Assembly (NCBI RefSeq): GCF_000182645.1 | Contig: NZ_ACQA01000001.1 | Location: forward strand, 186,001 to 250,000 | Origin: Brucella intermedia LMG 3301 | GTDB lineage: Bacteria; Pseudomonadota; Alphaproteobacteria; Rhizobiales; Rhizobiaceae | Length of the DNA stretch: 64,000 bases | Direction of reading: 5' to 3' | Made by a program: the position numbers and the translations under genes | In this document: positions 62,406-64,000 of the stretch, piece after piece | Position numbering within the stretch: the first letter of the stretch is position 1 | Layout: each line of letters opens with the position of its first letter | The notes under the pieces: generated by a model | Database searches by the model: none | Told to the model about the DNA's origin: nothing | Seen by the model: only the letters and a program-made list of their open reading frames with translations

Positions 62406-64000
62406 ATGAACAAGCCTGTAAATCACGAAACCATCAGCTTTCCTGTCCCTGTCGAAGGGATGAGTTGCGCTTCATGCGTGTCGTCCGTGGAAAAAGCTGT
62501 CGCCAAGGTTCCTGGCGTCGACAAGGTGTCCGTCAATCTCGCAACTGAACGCGCCGACGTGACTTTCAAGGGCGCGCCGGATTTGCCGTCGGTGATCGAT
62601 GCCATTCGCAAGGCGGGCTATGAAGTGCCCGCCGCCAGCATCGATCTGGCCATCGAGGGCATGAGCTGCGCGTCCTGCGTGAGCAAGGTCGAAAAGGCTT
62701 TGAACGGCGTGCCGGGTGTGACCCGCGCCAGCGTCAACCTTGCAACGGAGCGGGCGCATGTCGATCTGGCCGGGCAGGTGTCGGTCGGTGAGCTTGTCAA
62801 GGCCGTTGAAGCTGCCGGCTATGAGGCGCGGTCGCTTGATGACGGGCAGGGCAGTGACAAACAGGAAACTCAGTCCGAAAAGCGGGATGCGGAAGCGGCA
62901 GAGCTGAAGAAAAGCGTCATCCTTGCCGCCCTTCTGACATTGCCCGTCTTCGTGCTGGAAATGGGGTCGCATCTCATCCCGGCGGTTCATATGTTCGTCA
63001 TGGACCGCATCGGCATGCAGAACAGCTGGTATCTGCAACTCGTGCTCACGACGCTGGTCCTGTTTGGCCCCGGTTTGCGCTTTTTCAGGAAGGGCATCCC
63101 GACGCTCCTGCGCGGCACGCCGGACATGAATTCGCTCGTGGTGGTGGGTACGCTCGCAGCCTGGGGCTTCTCCGTCGTCGCGACCTTTTTCCCGGCGGTG
63201 CTGCCTGAAGGCACGGTAAACGTCTATTTTGAAGCCGCCGCCGTCATCGTCACGCTGATCCTGATCGGACGTTTTCTGGAAGCGCGCGCCAAGGGGCGCA
63301 CCAGTGCGGCTATCAGCCGGCTAGTGGGCTTGCAGGCGAAGTCGGCGCGTGTCGTGCGTGATGGCGAAACGGTCGATGTGCCGCTCGAAGATGTTCGCGC
63401 AGGCGATGTCGTACAGGTTCGCCCCGGCGAGAAAGTGCCGGTCGATGGCGAAGTGATCGAAGGTTCGTCCTATGTCGATGAATCGATGATCACCGGCGAG
63501 CCCGTACCCGTCGCCAAGGAAAAAGGCGCGGAAGTGGTCGGCGGCACGATCAATAAGACCGGCGCCTTCACCTTCCGCGCCACCAAGGTTGGCCGCGACA
63601 TGGTGATTTCGCAAATCATCCGCATGGTCGAGGACGCGCAGGCCGACAAGCTGCCCATTCAGGCCATGGTCGACAAGGTGACGGGCTGGTTCGTCCCCGC
63701 GGTTATGGCCGCCGCCGCCCTGACCTTCGCGCTGTGGCTGGCGATTGGCGGCACGGGCATGCTCGGTTACGCGCTGGTGAACGCCATTGCGGTTCTCATC
63801 ATTGCCTGCCCGTGCGCCATGGGCCTTGCCACGCCGACATCGATCATGGTCGGCACCGGTCGTGCGGCTGAGTTCGGCGTCCTGTTCCGCCGTGGTGATG
63901 CATTGCAGACCTTGCGCGACGCTTCCGTAATCGCCGTCGACAAGACCGGCACGCTGACGCAAGGGAAACCCGCACTCGCGCATTTCGCAACGGTCGAGGG
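62406..64000 (+). CDS. copA: Copper-transporting P1B-type ATPase CopA, partial
   Basis: The frame is open from ATG 62406 to the window edge (531 codons); the C-terminus is missing. Two N-terminal heavy-metal domains carry GMSCASC at residues 18-24 and 85-91. Membrane helices follow from about 165. The actuator motif is [10 protein letters not shown], the metal-binding helix has [15 protein letters not shown] (CPC for Cu+), and the phosphorylated Asp lies in [14 protein letters not shown]. It pumps Cu+ (or Ag+) out of the cytoplasm. The CueR-type promoter supports copper as substrate. GAAAGGG precedes the start. Confidence 0.96.
   Translation, partial: MNKPVNHETISFPVPVEGMSCASCVSSVEKAVAKVPGVDKVSVNLATERADVTFKGAPDLPSVIDAIRKAGYEVPAASIDLAIEGMSCASCVSKVEKALNGVPGVTRASVNLATERAHVDLAGQVSVGELVKAVEAAGYEARSLDDGQGSDKQETQSEKRDAEAAELKKSVILAALLTLPVFVLEMGSHLIPAVHMFVMDRIGMQNSWYLQLVLTTLVLFGPGLRFFRKGIPTLLRGTPDMNSLVVVGTLAAWGFSVVATFFPAVLPEGTVNVYFEAAAVIVTLILIGRFLEARAKGRTSAAISRLVGLQAKSARVVRDGETVDVPLEDVRAGDVVQVRPGEKVPVDGEVIEGSSYVDESMITGEPVPVAKEKGAEVVGGTINKTGAFTFRATKVGRDMVISQIIRMVEDAQADKLPIQAMVDKVTGWFVPAVMAAAALTFALWLAIGGTGMLGYALVNAIAVLIIACPCAMGLATPTSIMVGTGRAAEFGVLFRRGDALQTLRDASVIAVDKTGTLTQGKPALAHFATVE

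Overview
The window is typical alphaproteobacterial (Rhizobiales) chromosome with high GC and dense coding. It is very probably Brucella chromosome I. The main reason is a LuxR-type quorum regulator matching BabR/BlxR, which lies just downstream of metH as I recall it in Brucella melitensis. Supporting this are the rpoN-hpf-ptsN and hrcA-grpE blocks, the many short palindromic repeats of one family between genes, and a BA14K-like protein. No prophage, insertion sequence or CRISPR array was seen.

Layout. 0.5-6.7 kb: LPS export genes lptC-lptA-lptB, then rpoN, hpf and ptsN. 6.8-9.8 kb: small heat-shock protein and a DUF1150 gene on the minus strand, behind what looks like an RpoH promoter and a ROSE-type RNA thermometer; a DUF2244 membrane protein; nth; an EI24/CysZ-like membrane protein. 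10-18.3 kb: a frameshifted PfkB/adenosine-kinase-like gene, a TRIC-type channel, grpE, hrcA, rph, and a tightly overlapping run VOC-rdgB-hemW-rsmI-yraN. 18.5-23.4 kb: assimilatory sulfite/APS reduction (cysG, DUF2849, cysI, cysH, DUF934). 23.4-29.5 kb: small genes, ogt, and metH behind a near-perfect palindrome. 29.9-36.4 kb: babR, a class III aminotransferase, sulfate activation (cysD, cysNC, cysQ) and tRNA-Pro(CGG). 36.6-42 kb: an exonuclease, a Crp/Fnr regulator, a LuxR/NarL regulator, glpR and glpD. 42-46.5 kb: an alcohol/aldehyde oxidation cluster (AcoR-like regulator without AAA+ domain, aldehyde dehydrogenase, zinc alcohol dehydrogenase, DUF779). 46.6-53.6 kb: LacI regulator, LTA-synthase-like sulfatase, ABC exporter, semialdehyde dehydrogenase. 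53.6-59.7 kb: minus-strand thiamine operon thiD-thiO-thiS-thiG-thiE-thiY-tenA-thiX behind a TPP riboswitch. 60-64 kb: PAS-GGDEF-EAL protein and the 5' part of a copper ATPase gene with a MerR/CueR-type promoter.

Together the cys clusters form a full sulfate-to-sulfide route: CysDN, APS-reductase-type CysH, CysI and CysG for siroheme. A CysC domain and CysQ are also present, pointing to PAPS production and PAP recycling. The thi operon combines thiazole synthesis with pyrimidine salvage, but thiS is frameshifted just before its essential C-terminal Gly-Gly. Both frameshifts in the window (PfkB gene and thiS) are one extra base in a C/G run, so either the strain is losing these genes or the assembly has homopolymer errors.

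I found no clearly new system. The best leads are the hsp20 RNA thermometer, the thiS lesion within the TPP-controlled operon, the AAA+-less AcoR-like regulator with an 18-bp palindrome before its target operon, and the operator-like palindrome before metH.
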